Shown piece by piece: positions 20,089 through 29,336 of a DNA stretch of 64,000 bases. Numbering within the stretch: the first letter of the stretch is position 1; each line of letters opens with the position of its first letter. A program made the position numbers and the translations under genes. The DNA is from Alphaproteobacteria bacterium (GTDB lineage Bacteria; Pseudomonadota; Alphaproteobacteria; CALKHQ01). The DNA lies in NCBI GenBank assembly GCA_041396705.1, contig JAWKYB010000007.1, positions 62,001-126,000 on the forward strand, given 5' to 3'. The notes under the pieces were generated by a model. It saw nothing but the letters and a program-made list of their open reading frames with translations. It did not search any database and was not told where the DNA came from.

Positions 20089-21255
20089 ATGGCAAAGCGC
20101 GACTACTACGAGGTCCTGGGTGTCGCCAAGGGGGCCGGCGCGGCCGACCTGAAGGCCGCCTATCGCAAGCAGGCGATGAAGTTCCATCCCGACCGCAACC
20201 CGGACGACCCGGAGGCGGAGCGGAAGTTCAAGGAAGTCAACGAGGCTTACGACGTCCTCAAGGACGACGAGAAGCGCGCCGCCTACGACCGCTTCGGCCA
20301 TGCCGCCTTCGAAGGCCCCGGCGCCGGCGGCGCGGGCGCCCGCGGCTTTTCCGGCGAGTTCAACTTCGGCTCCGGTTTCGCCGACTTGTTGGACGAGTTG
20401 TTCGGCGACTACATGGGCCGCAGGGGCGGGCGCGGTGCCGGCGGCGGCCGCCGCGCCGGGCGCGGCGCCGACCTGCGCTATGCCATGGAGATCACGCTGG
20501 AGGAGGCCTTCGCCGGCAAGCAGGCCTCGCTGCGGGTGCCGTCGTCGGTGAAGTGCGACAGCTGCGGCGGCAGCGGCGCCGAGAAGGGCTCGTCCACGGT
20601 GAACTGCTCGACCTGCGGCGGCGACGGCCGGGTGCGGGCGCAGCAGGGTTTCTTCACGGTGGAGCGCACCTGCCCGGCGTGCCAGGGCGCGGGCCAGGTG
20701 ATCGAGAAGCCATGCAAGGGCTGCAGCGGCAGCGGCCGCCAGCAGAAGGAACGCCAGCTGTCGGTCAACATCCCGGCCGGCGTCGAAGACGGCACCCAGA
20801 TCCGCCTGTCGGGCGAGGGCGAGGCCGGGCTGCGTGGCGCCGCCAGCGGCGATCTCTACATCTCGCTGTCGGTGCGCCCGCACGCCTTTTTCCGGCGCGA
20901 GGGCGCCGACATCAGCTGCACCGTGCCGATCACCATGGTCGACGCCGCCCTCGGCGGCGCCATCGAGGTGCCGACCATCGATGGCGGCCGCGCCAAGATC
21001 AACCTGCCGCCGGGCACGCAGAACCAGCAGACCTTCCGCCTGCGCGGCAAGGGCATGTCGGTGATGCGGTCGTCGGCCCGCGGCGACATGTACATCGACA
21101 TCCACGTCGAAACGCCGGTCAACCTGTCGCCGCGACAGCAGGAGTTGCTGCGCGAGTTCGAGGCGGAGGGCGGCGCCAAGCGCAGCCACAGCCCGCAGTC
21201 GGCCGGCTTCTTCAGCAAGGTCAAGGAGTTCTGGGAGGACCTGACCGACCGCTGA
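20089..21255 (+). CDS. dnaJ: Molecular chaperone DnaJ (Hsp40)
   Basis: The ATG at 20089 gives 388 residues. The J domain ([39 protein letters not shown]) carries the HPD motif that stimulates DnaK. A Gly-rich linker follows ([12 protein letters not shown]), then four zinc-binding CxxCxGxG repeats ([36 protein letters not shown]). The C-terminal substrate-binding domain has [21 protein letters not shown]. The ORF extends upstream, but only this start gives the canonical [11 protein letters not shown]. It is the last gene of the chaperone cluster. Confidence 0.98.
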   Translation: MAKRDYYEVLGVAKGAGAADLKAAYRKQAMKFHPDRNPDDPEAERKFKEVNEAYDVLKDDEKRAAYDRFGHAAFEGPGAGGAGARGFSGEFNFGSGFADLLDELFGDYMGRRGGRGAGGGRRAGRGADLRYAMEITLEEAFAGKQASLRVPSSVKCDSCGGSGAEKGSSTVNCSTCGGDGRVRAQQGFFTVERTCPACQGAGQVIEKPCKGCSGSGRQQKERQLSVNIPAGVEDGTQIRLSGEGEAGLRGAASGDLYISLSVRPHAFFRREGADISCTVPITMVDAALGGAIEVPTIDGGRAKINLPPGTQNQQTFRLRGKGMSVMRSSARGDMYIDIHVETPVNLSPRQQELLREFEAEGGAKRSHSPQSAGFFSKVKEFWEDLTDR

Positions 21256-21318
21256 CGTACCTCGGTGGGCTTCTCACCGAACGCCCCGCCGGCGCGCGCC
21301 GCCGTTCAAATCTCCCGG

Positions 21319-21585
21319 TCAGCAGGCGGCCGGTGCCGCCGCGCCGGCCGCAACCGCACGCCCGCGGTCGTGTCGCCGTGCCGGCGCCGTTGCGCAGACG
21401 CATGCGTCGCCGGGGTCGATCGCCCGCGGATCGAACGGCAGGTCGGCCAACTGGTCGGCCGTCATCGCACGCAGTGCCGGGTGGGCCAGCGGGTCGCTGC
21501 ACCAGCAGCGGCAGGCGTCGTGCCGCCGCCGCCCGCCGTGCGGCCTGGACCGGCCGCGGGCGAAGATCTTCAAGAAAATCTGCAT
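21319..21585 (-). CDS. Small Cys-containing hypothetical protein
   Basis: An ATG at 21585 opens an 88-residue frame: a basic N-terminus (MQIFLKIFARGRSRPHGGRRR), a cysteine cluster (CRCWCSDPLAHP), then ALRAMTADQLADLPFDPRAI. The last part loosely recalls the short DUF1127/YjiS motif, but this is weak. It is divergent from the adjacent LysR gene across 96 bp, a typical arrangement for a regulator and its target. Coding is uncertain because of composition. Confidence 0.35.
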   Translation of the reverse strand: MQIFLKIFARGRSRPHGGRRRHDACRCWCSDPLAHPALRAMTADQLADLPFDPRAIDPGDACVCATAPARRHDRGRAVAAGAAAPAAC

Positions 21586-21681
21586 GGCGGCGAATCCCCG
21601 AACCTGTGATATCGGGAGATATCGGCTCTTTTGCCGTACCGACAAGCGAGATTGGCTGTTGGCAGGTTCAGGAAAACTGAA

Positions 21682-22602
21682 GTGAAGGCCCTGTCGCGCG
21701 TCCACCTCAACGGCCTGCGTGCGCTGGAGGCGACCGGCCGACTCGGTTCGCTGCAGGCGGCGGCGGACGAACTCGGCGTCTCGCCGGGCGCGGTCAGTCA
21801 GCAGGTCGGCAAGAGCGAGTCCCAGCTCGGCCGCGCCGTGTTCCGGCGCACGCCGCGCGGGCTGGTGCCGACCGCGTTCGGGTCGACCGTGCTGGCCCGC
21901 CTGACCGCCGGGTTCCGCGAGCTGGAGCGGGCGGTGGCGCTGGCCGACATCCGCGCCGAGGCGGTGCTGACCGTCAGCGTGCCGCCGGTGCTGGCCGCCA
22001 AGTGGCTGGTGTGGCGGCTGGCGCATTTCCGCGCGGCCAACCCCGACCTGCAGGTGCGGATCGAGGCGACGACCGAGCTGGCGGCGCTCGACGGCTCCGA
22101 CATCGACCTGGCGATCCGGCTGGGGCGCGGCGGATGGCCCGGGGTACGGGCGGAATGGCTGATGGATCAGGAGGTCTTTCCGGTCTGTACGCCGGAACTG
22201 GCCGGCAAGATGAAGACGCCGCGCGGCGTGCTGTCGCTGCCGGCGCTGATCGACGCCAACGCGCGCTTCGGCTGGGACCTGTGGCTGGCCGAGGTCGGGC
22301 TGGCCGGCCAGCCGATGAACAGCGGCTACACCTTCACCGACGCGGCGCTGTGCCTGGATGCCGCCATCGCCGGCCAGGGGCTGATGCTGGCCTGGCCGAC
22401 GCTGGCCTGCGACGCCATCGCGCGCGGCTGCCTGGTCGCGCCGTTCCGCGAGCGGGCGCGCACCGGTCACGGCTACTGGCTGGTCACGGCCGGGGACGAG
22501 CGCGAGTCGGCCAAGGTGGCGCGGTTCAAGGCCTGGGTGCGACAGGAGATGGCGGAGACCGCGGCGCTGTTCGCGACGGCGGTGCCGGAACGCCCCGCCT
22601 GA
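21682..22602 (+). CDS. LysR family transcriptional regulator (GcvA-like)
   Basis: A GTG at 21682, with CAGGA nearby, gives 306 residues beginning MKALSRVHLNGLRALEATGRLGS. A TTG at 21631 would add 17 residues. The winged helix-turn-helix is LQAAADELGVSPGAVSQQVGKSESQLG, followed by FRRTPRGLVPTAFG. The C-terminal effector domain is of the GcvA/AmpR type (DGSDIDLAIRLGRGGWPGVRAEWLMDQEVFPVCTPEL). It is divergent from a small hypothetical gene. The effector is unknown. Confidence 0.9.
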   Translation: MKALSRVHLNGLRALEATGRLGSLQAAADELGVSPGAVSQQVGKSESQLGRAVFRRTPRGLVPTAFGSTVLARLTAGFRELERAVALADIRAEAVLTVSVPPVLAAKWLVWRLAHFRAANPDLQVRIEATTELAALDGSDIDLAIRLGRGGWPGVRAEWLMDQEVFPVCTPELAGKMKTPRGVLSLPALIDANARFGWDLWLAEVGLAGQPMNSGYTFTDAALCLDAAIAGQGLMLAWPTLACDAIARGCLVAPFRERARTGHGYWLVTAGDERESAKVARFKAWVRQEMAETAALFATAVPERPA

Positions 22603-22792
22603 GGCCGGTCGGCCGATGGCCGCGCCAGGGGGGTTGCGAAGGCCCTTGCCGGCCGCCACGGACTGGACGAACAATCGGCGGCGCCCCGTGCGGCCGGACG
22701 GCGGCAGCCGCAGCCGGCCTCGCAGGGTTCGCGACCGTCCGCCGTATCAGACGCCCAGGCCGCGGCGTTCCCGCGGCCCTTGTGGAAGGAAA

Positions 22793-23188
22793 ATGTCGAT
22801 GAGAAGCCTGACGCGTCTTGTCTCCGTCGCCTCCCTGCTTGCCGCGGTCGGCCTGTCCGTCCCGGCCATGGCCGAAGAGCCGGCCCAGTTCAACCCCGAG
22901 GACGGCGTGTCCAGCGCCACGATCCGGGCGCAGGGCTTCCAGCTGCAGCTGACCGACGGCACGGTGGTGAAGCTGATCGGCGCCAGCATGCCGCGGCGGC
23001 CGAACCAGGACTGCCTGGTCCACATCCCGAGCGTGCGGCTGGCCGTCGAGCGCGGCATCCGCGCCGGCACGCTCGGCCCGATCGGCACGGCGGCGCAACA
23101 GATCAACCTGCAGGCGCTGCAGGACCCGAACACCGGCGAGGTGTGGTGCCGCGGCGCCGGAACGGGCTGCGCGATCATCATCCAGTAG
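22793..23188 (+). CDS. Small exported hypothetical protein
   Basis: The ATG at 22793 is preceded by GGAAGGA. The 131-residue product starts with a signal peptide (MSMRSLTRLVSVASLLAAVGLSVPAMAEE, cleavage probably after AMA). The mature part is about 100 residues with two cysteines (QDCLVHIPSV; GEVWCRGAGTGCAIII, three in total). The motif TVVKLIGASMPRRPNQDC suggests a compact periplasmic domain. No family is recognised. It follows the LysR gene by 190 bp. Confidence 0.65.
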   Translation: MSMRSLTRLVSVASLLAAVGLSVPAMAEEPAQFNPEDGVSSATIRAQGFQLQLTDGTVVKLIGASMPRRPNQDCLVHIPSVRLAVERGIRAGTLGPIGTAAQQINLQALQDPNTGEVWCRGAGTGCAIIIQ

Positions 23189-23200
23189 CGGCCGCGCCGC

Positions 23201-23983
23201 TCAGGCCGCGGCGTCGAAGCGATAGCAGTCCATCGCCAGCGCGCCGTATTCGAGGCTGGTGTGATCGCGACGGCCGGGTTCGCCGTCGTCGGCGGCGCCG
23301 ACGGCGGCGAACAGCGGCAGCAGGTGCTCCGGCGTCGGGTGGTTGGCGCGCGCCGACGGCGCCCGGGTCCAGTCGCGCAGCGCCGCATCGTCGCGGGCGG
23401 CCAGCGCGCCGGCCAGCCAAGCCGCGAAGTCGGCGACCCAGGCGGGTGCCGTTCGGGCCCGGGGGTCGAGCGCGCCCAGATTGTGCGTCGCGGCGCCGCT
23501 GGCCAGCACCAGCACGCCGTCGTCGCGCAGCGGGCGCAGCGCCCGGCCGACGGCGATGTGATGGGCGGCGTCGCGCCGGGGCTGGATCGACAGCGGCACC
23601 ACCGGCACGTCGGCCTGCGGCCAGGCCAGGATCAGCGGCACCCAGGCGCCGTGGTCGAGCCCGCGCACCGGGTCGGGCGCCGGGTCCAGCCCGGCGGCGG
23701 CCAGCAGCTCGAGCGCCCGCGCCGCCACCGCGGCATCGCCGCGGGCGGGATAGCGCATGCGGTAGAGCGCGTCGGGGAAGCCGCCGAAGTCGTGGATGGT
23801 CTCGAACGCCGCCGCGGTACCGACCAGCGGGCGCTGGCTGCCCCAATGGGCCGACAGCACCAGGATCGTCCGCGGCCGCGGCACGGTCGCCGCCAGCCCG
23901 CGCAGATAGCGGCTGGCCGGGCTGTCCTCGACCGCCAGCATCGGCGACCCGTGGGAGACGAACAGGACCGGCGGTCTCGGCAT
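23201..23983 (-). CDS. DODA-type (LigB/YgiD-like) extradiol ring-opening dioxygenase family protein
   Basis: The ATG at 23983 (MPRPPVLFVSHGSPMLAVED) gives 260 residues and matches the family start. Conserved features are the metal-ligand His in VSHGSP, ILVLSAHWG, ETIHDFGGFP, GLDHGAWVPL and ASGAATHNLGAL. These are the zinc/iron-binding His positions of class III extradiol dioxygenases and DOPA 4,5-dioxygenase homologues. The substrate is unknown; many bacterial members act on small catechols or have no known role. It is convergent with the small exported protein, 12 bp away. Confidence 0.88.
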   Translation of the reverse strand: MPRPPVLFVSHGSPMLAVEDSPASRYLRGLAATVPRPRTILVLSAHWGSQRPLVGTAAAFETIHDFGGFPDALYRMRYPARGDAAVAARALELLAAAGLDPAPDPVRGLDHGAWVPLILAWPQADVPVVPLSIQPRRDAAHHIAVGRALRPLRDDGVLVLASGAATHNLGALDPRARTAPAWVADFAAWLAGALAARDDAALRDWTRAPSARANHPTPEHLLPLFAAVGAADDGEPGRRDHTSLEYGALAMDCYRFDAAA

Positions 23984-24075
23984 CGGCTTGCCCCGGTTGC
24001 TGCGCGCCGCAGGCTGCGGACGCGCCTGCCGCTCTATGTACCGCGCCCGCGCCGGAGGCAACGGCTGACGCGTCG

Positions 24076-24534
24076 GTGCGTCCTTCGAGACGCCGGCCTG
24101 CGCGGCTCCTCAGGATGAGGGGCTGGGCGTGGCGGCGAGGATCGGTGCGGGCAGTGGCGCAGTGCGCCCTCGAGACGCCGCGGGGCGGCTCCTCAGGATG
24201 AGGTGGGCTGGTGCGTGGCGGCAACGGCGGGCCGGGATAGCAGTGCACCGCGGCGCCGCTCGCCATCCCGCCGTCGATGGCGCCCCGACGCTCCTCGATC
24301 CTGAGGAGGCCGCCGGCAGGCGCCGTCTCGAAGGACGCAACGGCCTGCCGGCGCGCCGTCGATGGCGCTCTCCGACGCCTCATCCTGAGGCCGCCGGCAG
24401 GCGGCCGTCTCGAAGGACGCAAGCCTCCGCGCGCCGTCGATGGCGCCCCCGACGCTCCTCATCCTGAGGAGGCCGCCGGCAGGCGGCCGTCTCGAAGGAC
24501 GCAACGGCCCTGCCGCGGCGCGCCGTCGATGGCG
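24076..24534. repeat. Array of palindromic intergenic repeats: two inverted copies and three tandem units
   Basis: Two copies run in one direction (24076-24120 and 24168-24203: ...CGAGACGCC...GGCTCCTCAGGATGAGG). Three tandem units follow in the other direction, starting at 24270, 24355 and 24433 (85, 78 and 89 bp). Each begins GCCGTCGATGGCG, continues through CCTCATCCTGAGG and GCCGCCGGCAGGC, and reaches CCGTCTCGAAGGACGCAA. A last partial GCCGTCGATGGCG lies at 24522-24534. The same element occurs at 1636-1684. No convincing gene lies in this 512-bp gap. Confidence 0.75.
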
Positions 24535-24573
24535 CCCGCACGCGGCCGGAGGCGCAGCCCGGCAGGCCGCCGC

Positions 24574-25470
24574 TCAGAACGGCGTTTCCGGAATGCGGCT
24601 CAGCAGGAAGTCGCGGAAAACCTGCAGGCGGGCGGAGTTGCGCAGCTCGGACGGGTAGACGAAATAGGCGTCGTAGCTGGGCCCGTCGATGGTGGGCAGC
24701 ACGCGGACCAGGCCGCTGACCGATTCGGTGATGAAATCTGGCAGGCCGGCGATGCCGATGCCGCTCGCCACCGCCCGGCCGATGGCATAGATGTTGTTGA
24801 TCTCCAGCACCGGCGTGCGCGGCTGGGTGTCGTCGCGGCCGACATAGAGCGCCCAGTTGATGTCGTTGACCGGCGGCCGGCGCGAAAAGCCGTAGGCGAT
24901 CATGCGGTGGCGGTCCAGGTCTTCCGGCCGCTCCGGCGCGCCGTAGCGGTCGAGATAGGGCCGGGCGGCGTAGACGTGGGTGTGCACGGTCATCAGCTTG
25001 CGGCGGACCAGGTCGCCCTGTTGCGGCTGGCCGAGCCGCACGGCGCAGTCGGCCTCGCCCATGCCGAGGTCGACGTCGCCGTCGTCGGCGATCACGGTGA
25101 CCCGGATTTCCGGATAGCGGTCGATGAAGGCCTGGATGCGCGGCGCCAGCCACGAGGTCGCCAGCGCCAGGGTGCAGGTGATGCGCAGCGTGCCGACCGG
25201 CGCCGCCTTGCTGTCGGTCAGCGCCCGTTCGGTCGCCGCCAGCTTGCCGAACACCTCGTGCACGGTGGCATAGAGCCGCTCGCCCTGCTCGGTCATGATC
25301 AGGCCGCGCGCATGGCGGTGGAACAGCGGCACCGACAGGCTTTCCTCCAGCGCGGAGATCTGGCGGCTGATCGCCGACTGGCTCAGCTTCAGGGTCTGGC
25401 CGGCATGGGTGAAGCTGCCGGCCTCGGCGACGGCGTGGAAGACGCGCAACTTGTCCCAGTCAAGCGCCAT
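24574..25470 (-). CDS. LysR family transcriptional regulator
   Basis: The ATG at 25470 (MALDWDKLRVFHAVAEAGSFTHAGQTLKLSQSAISRQISALEE) gives 298 residues with a standard LysR DNA-binding domain. The effector domain is of the type with PVGTLRITCTLALATSWLAPRIQAF and DDGDVDLGMGEADCAVRLG. It lies 116 bp downstream of trxB on the same strand, and the gap holds two strong hairpins. Regulators of this type often sit downstream of trxB in alphaproteobacteria, but the target is not evident here. Confidence 0.92.
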   Translation of the reverse strand: MALDWDKLRVFHAVAEAGSFTHAGQTLKLSQSAISRQISALEESLSVPLFHRHARGLIMTEQGERLYATVHEVFGKLAATERALTDSKAAPVGTLRITCTLALATSWLAPRIQAFIDRYPEIRVTVIADDGDVDLGMGEADCAVRLGQPQQGDLVRRKLMTVHTHVYAARPYLDRYGAPERPEDLDRHRMIAYGFSRRPPVNDINWALYVGRDDTQPRTPVLEINNIYAIGRAVASGIGIAGLPDFITESVSGLVRVLPTIDGPSYDAYFVYPSELRNSARLQVFRDFLLSRIPETPF

Positions 25471-25520
25471 GGCGCGTTGTTCCGTTCGTTTCGGCCACCC
25501 GCGGCGGGGGCCCTGGCGGG

Positions 25521-25567
25521 CCGGAGCGCACGCTCCGGCGGGGGGCGGGCCGGAGCGCGGGCTCCGG
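25521..25567. terminator. Tandem CCGGAGCG hairpins between trxB and lysR
   Basis: CCGGAGCG-CA-CGCTCCGG at 25521-25538 is a perfect inverted repeat. A second, CCGGAGCGCGGGCTCCGG, lies at 25550-25567. Both are in the trxB-lysR gap, 20-66 bp after the trxB stop. They are very stable as RNA and lack a T-run, so they could be a rho-type stop, an mRNA stabiliser or a small repeat element. Confidence 0.45.
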
Positions 25568-25586
25568 GGCAGGGCGGGGCGCCGGC

Positions 25587-26561
25587 CTATTCCGCCGCGC
25601 TGCGCAGGGACGAATCCTGCTCGGCGAGGAATTTCTCCGCCTCCAGCGCGGCCATGCAGCCCATGCCGGCGGCGGTGACAGCCTGGCGGAACACGCGGTC
25701 CTTGACGTCGCCGGCGGCGAACACGCCGGGCACGTCGGTCGCGGTGCTGTCGGGCCGGGTGACCAGATAGCCGCCCTCGTCCATCCGCAGCTTGCCCTTG
25801 AACAGGGCGGTGGCCGGGTCGTGGCCGATGGCGACGAAGACGCCGTCCAGCGCGACGTCGGACTCGGCGCCGGACTCGCGGTTGCGGATGCGGATGCCGG
25901 TGACGTATTTCATCGGCCCGCCGCTCTCGCCCAGCACCTCGACCAGCTCGCTGTTCCACACCACCGCGATCTTCGGGTTGGCGAACAGGCGATCCTGCAG
26001 GATCTTCTCCGCCCGCAGGCTGTCGCGGCGGTGGATCAGGGTCACCTTGGCGGCGTGGTTGGTCAGGTACAGCGCCTCCTCGACCGCGCTGTTGCCGCCG
26101 CCGATCACCGCCACCTGCTTGCCGCGGTAGAAGAAGCCGTCGCAGGTGGCGCAGGCGGAAACCCCGAAGCCCTGGTAATGCTGCTCGCTGTCCAGCCCCA
26201 GCCAGCGCGCCTGCGCCCCGGTGCAGATCACCAGCGTGTCGCCCAGATAGGTGTCGCCGCTGTCGCCGACGGCGCGGAACGGCCGGCTGTCCAGGTCGAC
26301 CGACACGATGGTGTCGGTGATCATCCGGGTGCCGACGTGGGCGGCCTGCGCCTGCATCTGCTCCATCAGCCACGGCCCCTGGATCACGTCGGCGAAGCCG
26401 GGATAGTTCTCCACGTCGGTGGTGATGGTCAGCTGTCCGCCGGGCTGCAGGCCCTGCACCACGATCGGCGCCAGGCTGGCGCGCGCGCCGTAGATCGCCG
26501 CGGTGTAGCCCGCCGGCCCCGAGCCGATGATCAGCATGCGGGTGGAATGGGTCTCGGGCAT
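25587..26561 (-). CDS. trxB: Thioredoxin-disulfide reductase
   Basis: TrxB passes electrons from NADPH through FAD to thioredoxin. The 324-residue product has the FAD site MLIIGSGPAGYTAAIYGARA, the redox pair Cys137/Cys140 in ACATCDG, the NADPH site VIGGGNSAVEEALYL and the C-terminal FAD motif VFAAGDVKDRVFRQAVTAAGMGC. The length is typical. It is followed by two hairpins and a LysR gene on the same strand. Confidence 0.97.
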   Translation of the reverse strand: MPETHSTRMLIIGSGPAGYTAAIYGARASLAPIVVQGLQPGGQLTITTDVENYPGFADVIQGPWLMEQMQAQAAHVGTRMITDTIVSVDLDSRPFRAVGDSGDTYLGDTLVICTGAQARWLGLDSEQHYQGFGVSACATCDGFFYRGKQVAVIGGGNSAVEEALYLTNHAAKVTLIHRRDSLRAEKILQDRLFANPKIAVVWNSELVEVLGESGGPMKYVTGIRIRNRESGAESDVALDGVFVAIGHDPATALFKGKLRMDEGGYLVTRPDSTATDVPGVFAAGDVKDRVFRQAVTAAGMGCMAALEAEKFLAEQDSSLRSAAE

Positions 26562-26682
26562 GGCGGCTGGCTCCGGCGGATCGGCAACGACGACTTCGGG
26601 TTGAACATAGGCAGAGGCCGGGGCGAGGGCAATTGCCGATGGCCGGCGGGCGGCGCGCCCGGTCGAACGGACGCCGCGCCGC

Positions 26683-28608
26683 TCAGAACCCGAACATGTG
26701 GTCCAGGCTGAACGCCCGTGCGGAGGTCAGGCCGTGATAGCCGAACAGCCGGCAGGTGGTGTCGCGGATCAGCACGTAGGTGCCGGGGCCGGCGGCGTGG
26801 GCGGCGGCGCGGGCGTCGTCGTCGAACATCTCCGACATCCGCCACAACAGCGAGCCGGAGCAGGCGATGGCGATGCGCTTCTCGGCGACCGGCCGGCCGT
26901 CGGCGGCGTGCAGAGTCAGCGTCGTGTCCGAGGTCGCGTGCCACGGGGTCGAGGCCGGGTAGATCAGCTGGCACAGCGTGTCCAGCGGCGGCGCGCCGAC
27001 GCGCAGGAACAGCCGGGTCGACAGGCCGGGCGGGCGGCCGGCGTAGGACTGCGGCTCGCCGCGATAGGTCAGCACGGTGTTGAAGACGTGGCCGCCGAAG
27101 CTGGTCTCGGCGGTGTGGCCGGTGGCCGCGTCGTGATAGCGGAACAGGCCGTGCAGCCAGCCGTCGGCGCCGCCGCCGTCGGCAAAGTCGTAGACCAGCT
27201 CCATGTGGCCGTAGCCGCCGGGCAGCGCGCGGCTGTCGAGCAGCTCGGCGGCATCCAGCGCGGCGGCGTGGTCGCGCGGCAGCCGTCCGAATGCCCGGCG
27301 GCCGACCTCGCGGCCGTCGCGGTCGTACAGGATCGCGGCCAGCGGCAGGTCGGCCTGGCCGCGCGCCATCGGCGTCGGCAGCGCGATCGAGCGGAAGCGG
27401 TCGACCGGCAGCACCGGCGCCGGCAGCAGGTGACCCTTGCCAAGCAGGTTGGCAAGCTCGCGGATCTTCGGGTCGGGCTTCAGGTCGATGCGCTGGACGT
27501 TGGGGTGGGCGATGCGCTGGCGGCCGACGCCGTCCGGGCCTGCGTCCTCCAGCACCTCGTAGCGCGGGCGGACGAAATGGCGGCCGGCGGTGATCTCCAC
27601 CTGCTCCGGCCAGCGCAGGCCGGGCAGCAGGTCGGCCACGTCCAGCGGCGCGGTGCCGTAGGCCGGCACGGCCCGGTCGAACGCCGCCTCCTCTGCCCGG
27701 CCCATGCGGTTGAGCCGGACGGCGCCGGCCGGGATCGGGCAGGGATGGCTGTTCTGCACCCACAGCACCACCCGCTCGCCGTCGCGCGGCGCCGGCAGCC
27801 CGGCGTAGTAGTCGGCCGGCCAGGCATTGGCGTCGTGGGTGCACGACAGCACCGCGTCGTCGTCGCCATAGGTGTCGAGCGCGTATTTGACCACGTCGTG
27901 GCCGTGCGCGCCGACCACGTGGATGAACAGCTGGCCGCAGAAGGCGGGCAGGCCGAACCGTGCGCGTACATCGGCGCTGTCGAGCACGATCGCGGCACCG
28001 TTGCCGGCGACCGGCTGTTCCCACTCCGCCAGCGTGCGGCCGTCGGCGTCGAACAGCCGCAGCCACAGACGCACGTCGGGCGCGCCGTAGCCGGACCAGT
28101 AGTTGCAGGTGGCGACCCGGGTGTGGTGGCCGTCGCCGTCGCGGAAGAAGGCGAAGTTGGTGGCGAAGTTGAGGCCGTCGAGGTAGCGCCGCGGGTTCGA
28201 CAGCAGGCTGTCGGGCAGGCGCACCCGGTCCAGCGTCACCACCTCGCAGCCCGCCGGCACCAGGTGGCGGATGTGATCGACCAGCCGGCCGGCGTCGAAC
28301 GCCGGCAGCAGCAGCGCGTCGATGCGGGCGTCGGCCAGCGCGGTGACCGGCTCGGCGGAACAGCCGAGGACGGGCGTGCCGACCGCGGTCACCGCCTGCA
28401 CGTACACCGCGACCGGGTCGAGCGCGGCGATGTCGAACAGCTCGGCCAGCGGCGCGGCCAGGCCGTCCGGGTCGTACAGGGCGACGCGCCGGCCGTGCAG
28501 GCCGGCGAGCAGCGCCTGCAGCCGCTCCGCGGTGTAGGGATGGCCGACCGCCTTGAAGAAGGACGAGCCGCCGGTGGCGTTGTCGAAGGTCTCGATTCTG
28601 AGTGCCAT
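26683..28608 (-). CDS. Conserved-looking 641-residue hypothetical protein in an ELM1/oxygenase operon
   Basis: The ATG at 28608 (MALRIETFDNATGGSSFFKAVGH) gives 641 residues. No signal peptide, membrane helix or known catalytic motif is seen. The N-terminal 110 residues look alpha/beta (GRRVALYDPDGLAAPLAELFDI; VLGCSAEPVTALADARIDALLLPAFD). A middle part has SNPRRYLDGLNFATNFAFFRDGDGHH and TCNYWSGYG, and a C-terminal part has ETSFGGHVFNTVLTYRG and IRDTTCRLFGYHGL. It starts 29 bp after the 2OG-oxygenase stop, so it is probably the third gene of that transcript. A role in building or modifying a surface component is a guess from context only. Confidence 0.75.
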   Translation of the reverse strand: MALRIETFDNATGGSSFFKAVGHPYTAERLQALLAGLHGRRVALYDPDGLAAPLAELFDIAALDPVAVYVQAVTAVGTPVLGCSAEPVTALADARIDALLLPAFDAGRLVDHIRHLVPAGCEVVTLDRVRLPDSLLSNPRRYLDGLNFATNFAFFRDGDGHHTRVATCNYWSGYGAPDVRLWLRLFDADGRTLAEWEQPVAGNGAAIVLDSADVRARFGLPAFCGQLFIHVVGAHGHDVVKYALDTYGDDDAVLSCTHDANAWPADYYAGLPAPRDGERVVLWVQNSHPCPIPAGAVRLNRMGRAEEAAFDRAVPAYGTAPLDVADLLPGLRWPEQVEITAGRHFVRPRYEVLEDAGPDGVGRQRIAHPNVQRIDLKPDPKIRELANLLGKGHLLPAPVLPVDRFRSIALPTPMARGQADLPLAAILYDRDGREVGRRAFGRLPRDHAAALDAAELLDSRALPGGYGHMELVYDFADGGGADGWLHGLFRYHDAATGHTAETSFGGHVFNTVLTYRGEPQSYAGRPPGLSTRLFLRVGAPPLDTLCQLIYPASTPWHATSDTTLTLHAADGRPVAEKRIAIACSGSLLWRMSEMFDDDARAAAHAAGPGTYVLIRDTTCRLFGYHGLTSARAFSLDHMFGF

Positions 28609-28637
28609 CAGGCCGCTCCGCTGTCGTAGGGCGCCGC

Positions 28638-29336
28638 TCAGCCCGCCGCGGCGCGGGCGCGGCCCGAGGATAGCCGCTTGCCGAAGGCCGACAGGCTGTG
28701 GCGCAGCTGCTCCTTGACCACGTAGCGCCGGCTCGACACCCAGTTGAGCTGGATCGCGCGGCGCGGCCCGCTGAAAGGTTTGTGGCCGTGCCAGCTGCGG
28801 TCGCTGCGGCGGAAGGCCAGCATGGAGCCCGCCTCCGGCGGCGCCTCGGCGGCATAGTCGTCCAGGTCGGTGCCGGAGCGCAGGATGCGCAGGCGCCCGC
28901 CCCGGTCCTGCCAGTCGGGATTGAGGTAGATCAGCACGGTCACGACCTTGTCGACCGAATCGGTGTGGATCTTGCCGTCGGTCGGCCGGCATTCGCCGCG
29001 CACCGTGACCATGGTCGGCAGGCCGGCGAGTTCCAGCCCGAACTTGGCGGCGAAGGCGTCGCGCACCGCCGGCCCGCGCAGGGCGGCGAGCAGGGCGGCG
29101 AAACGGGGCCCGTAGTGCAGGCCGCGCACCGGGAAGCTGCCGGGGCCGCCGGGGTCGGGGAAATCCGCCATCACGCCGGCGATCGCCTCCGGCCGCAGGA
29201 AGGCGGGCACGATCACATGATCATAGGGGTCGCGCACCAGCGGCGCCGCGGCGAAGGCCGCGAGGTCGATCATCGCGTCGCCGGCGGTCGCGGCAGTGTC
29301 CGAGTCGGTCATGGCACCCACGATAGCGGCGCTCAC
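28638..29336 (-). CDS. 2-oxoglutarate/Fe(II)-dependent oxygenase family protein
   Basis: The GTG at 29336 overlaps the upstream stop (GTGA), which supports translational coupling; an ATG at 29312 is an alternative. The 232-residue product has the iron site His124-x-Asp126 in GKIHTDSVDK. A distal His (183 or 185) lies in SWHGHKPFSGPRRAIQLNW, with an Arg that would bind 2-oxoglutarate. FLRPEAIAGVMADFPDPG is the usual N-terminal helix. Such enzymes hydroxylate proteins, sugars or small molecules. It is sandwiched between the ELM1-like gene and the 641-residue protein. Confidence 0.88.
   Translation of the reverse strand: MSAAIVGAMTDSDTAATAGDAMIDLAAFAAAPLVRDPYDHVIVPAFLRPEAIAGVMADFPDPGGPGSFPVRGLHYGPRFAALLAALRGPAVRDAFAAKFGLELAGLPTMVTVRGECRPTDGKIHTDSVDKVVTVLIYLNPDWQDRGGRLRILRSGTDLDDYAAEAPPEAGSMLAFRRSDRSWHGHKPFSGPRRAIQLNWVSSRRYVVKEQLRHSLSAFGKRLSSGRARAAAG

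Noticed and set aside
24270..24521. CRISPR array
   Set aside because: Units are palindromic elements of 78-89 bp that match each other along most of their length, with no unique spacers and no cas genes.
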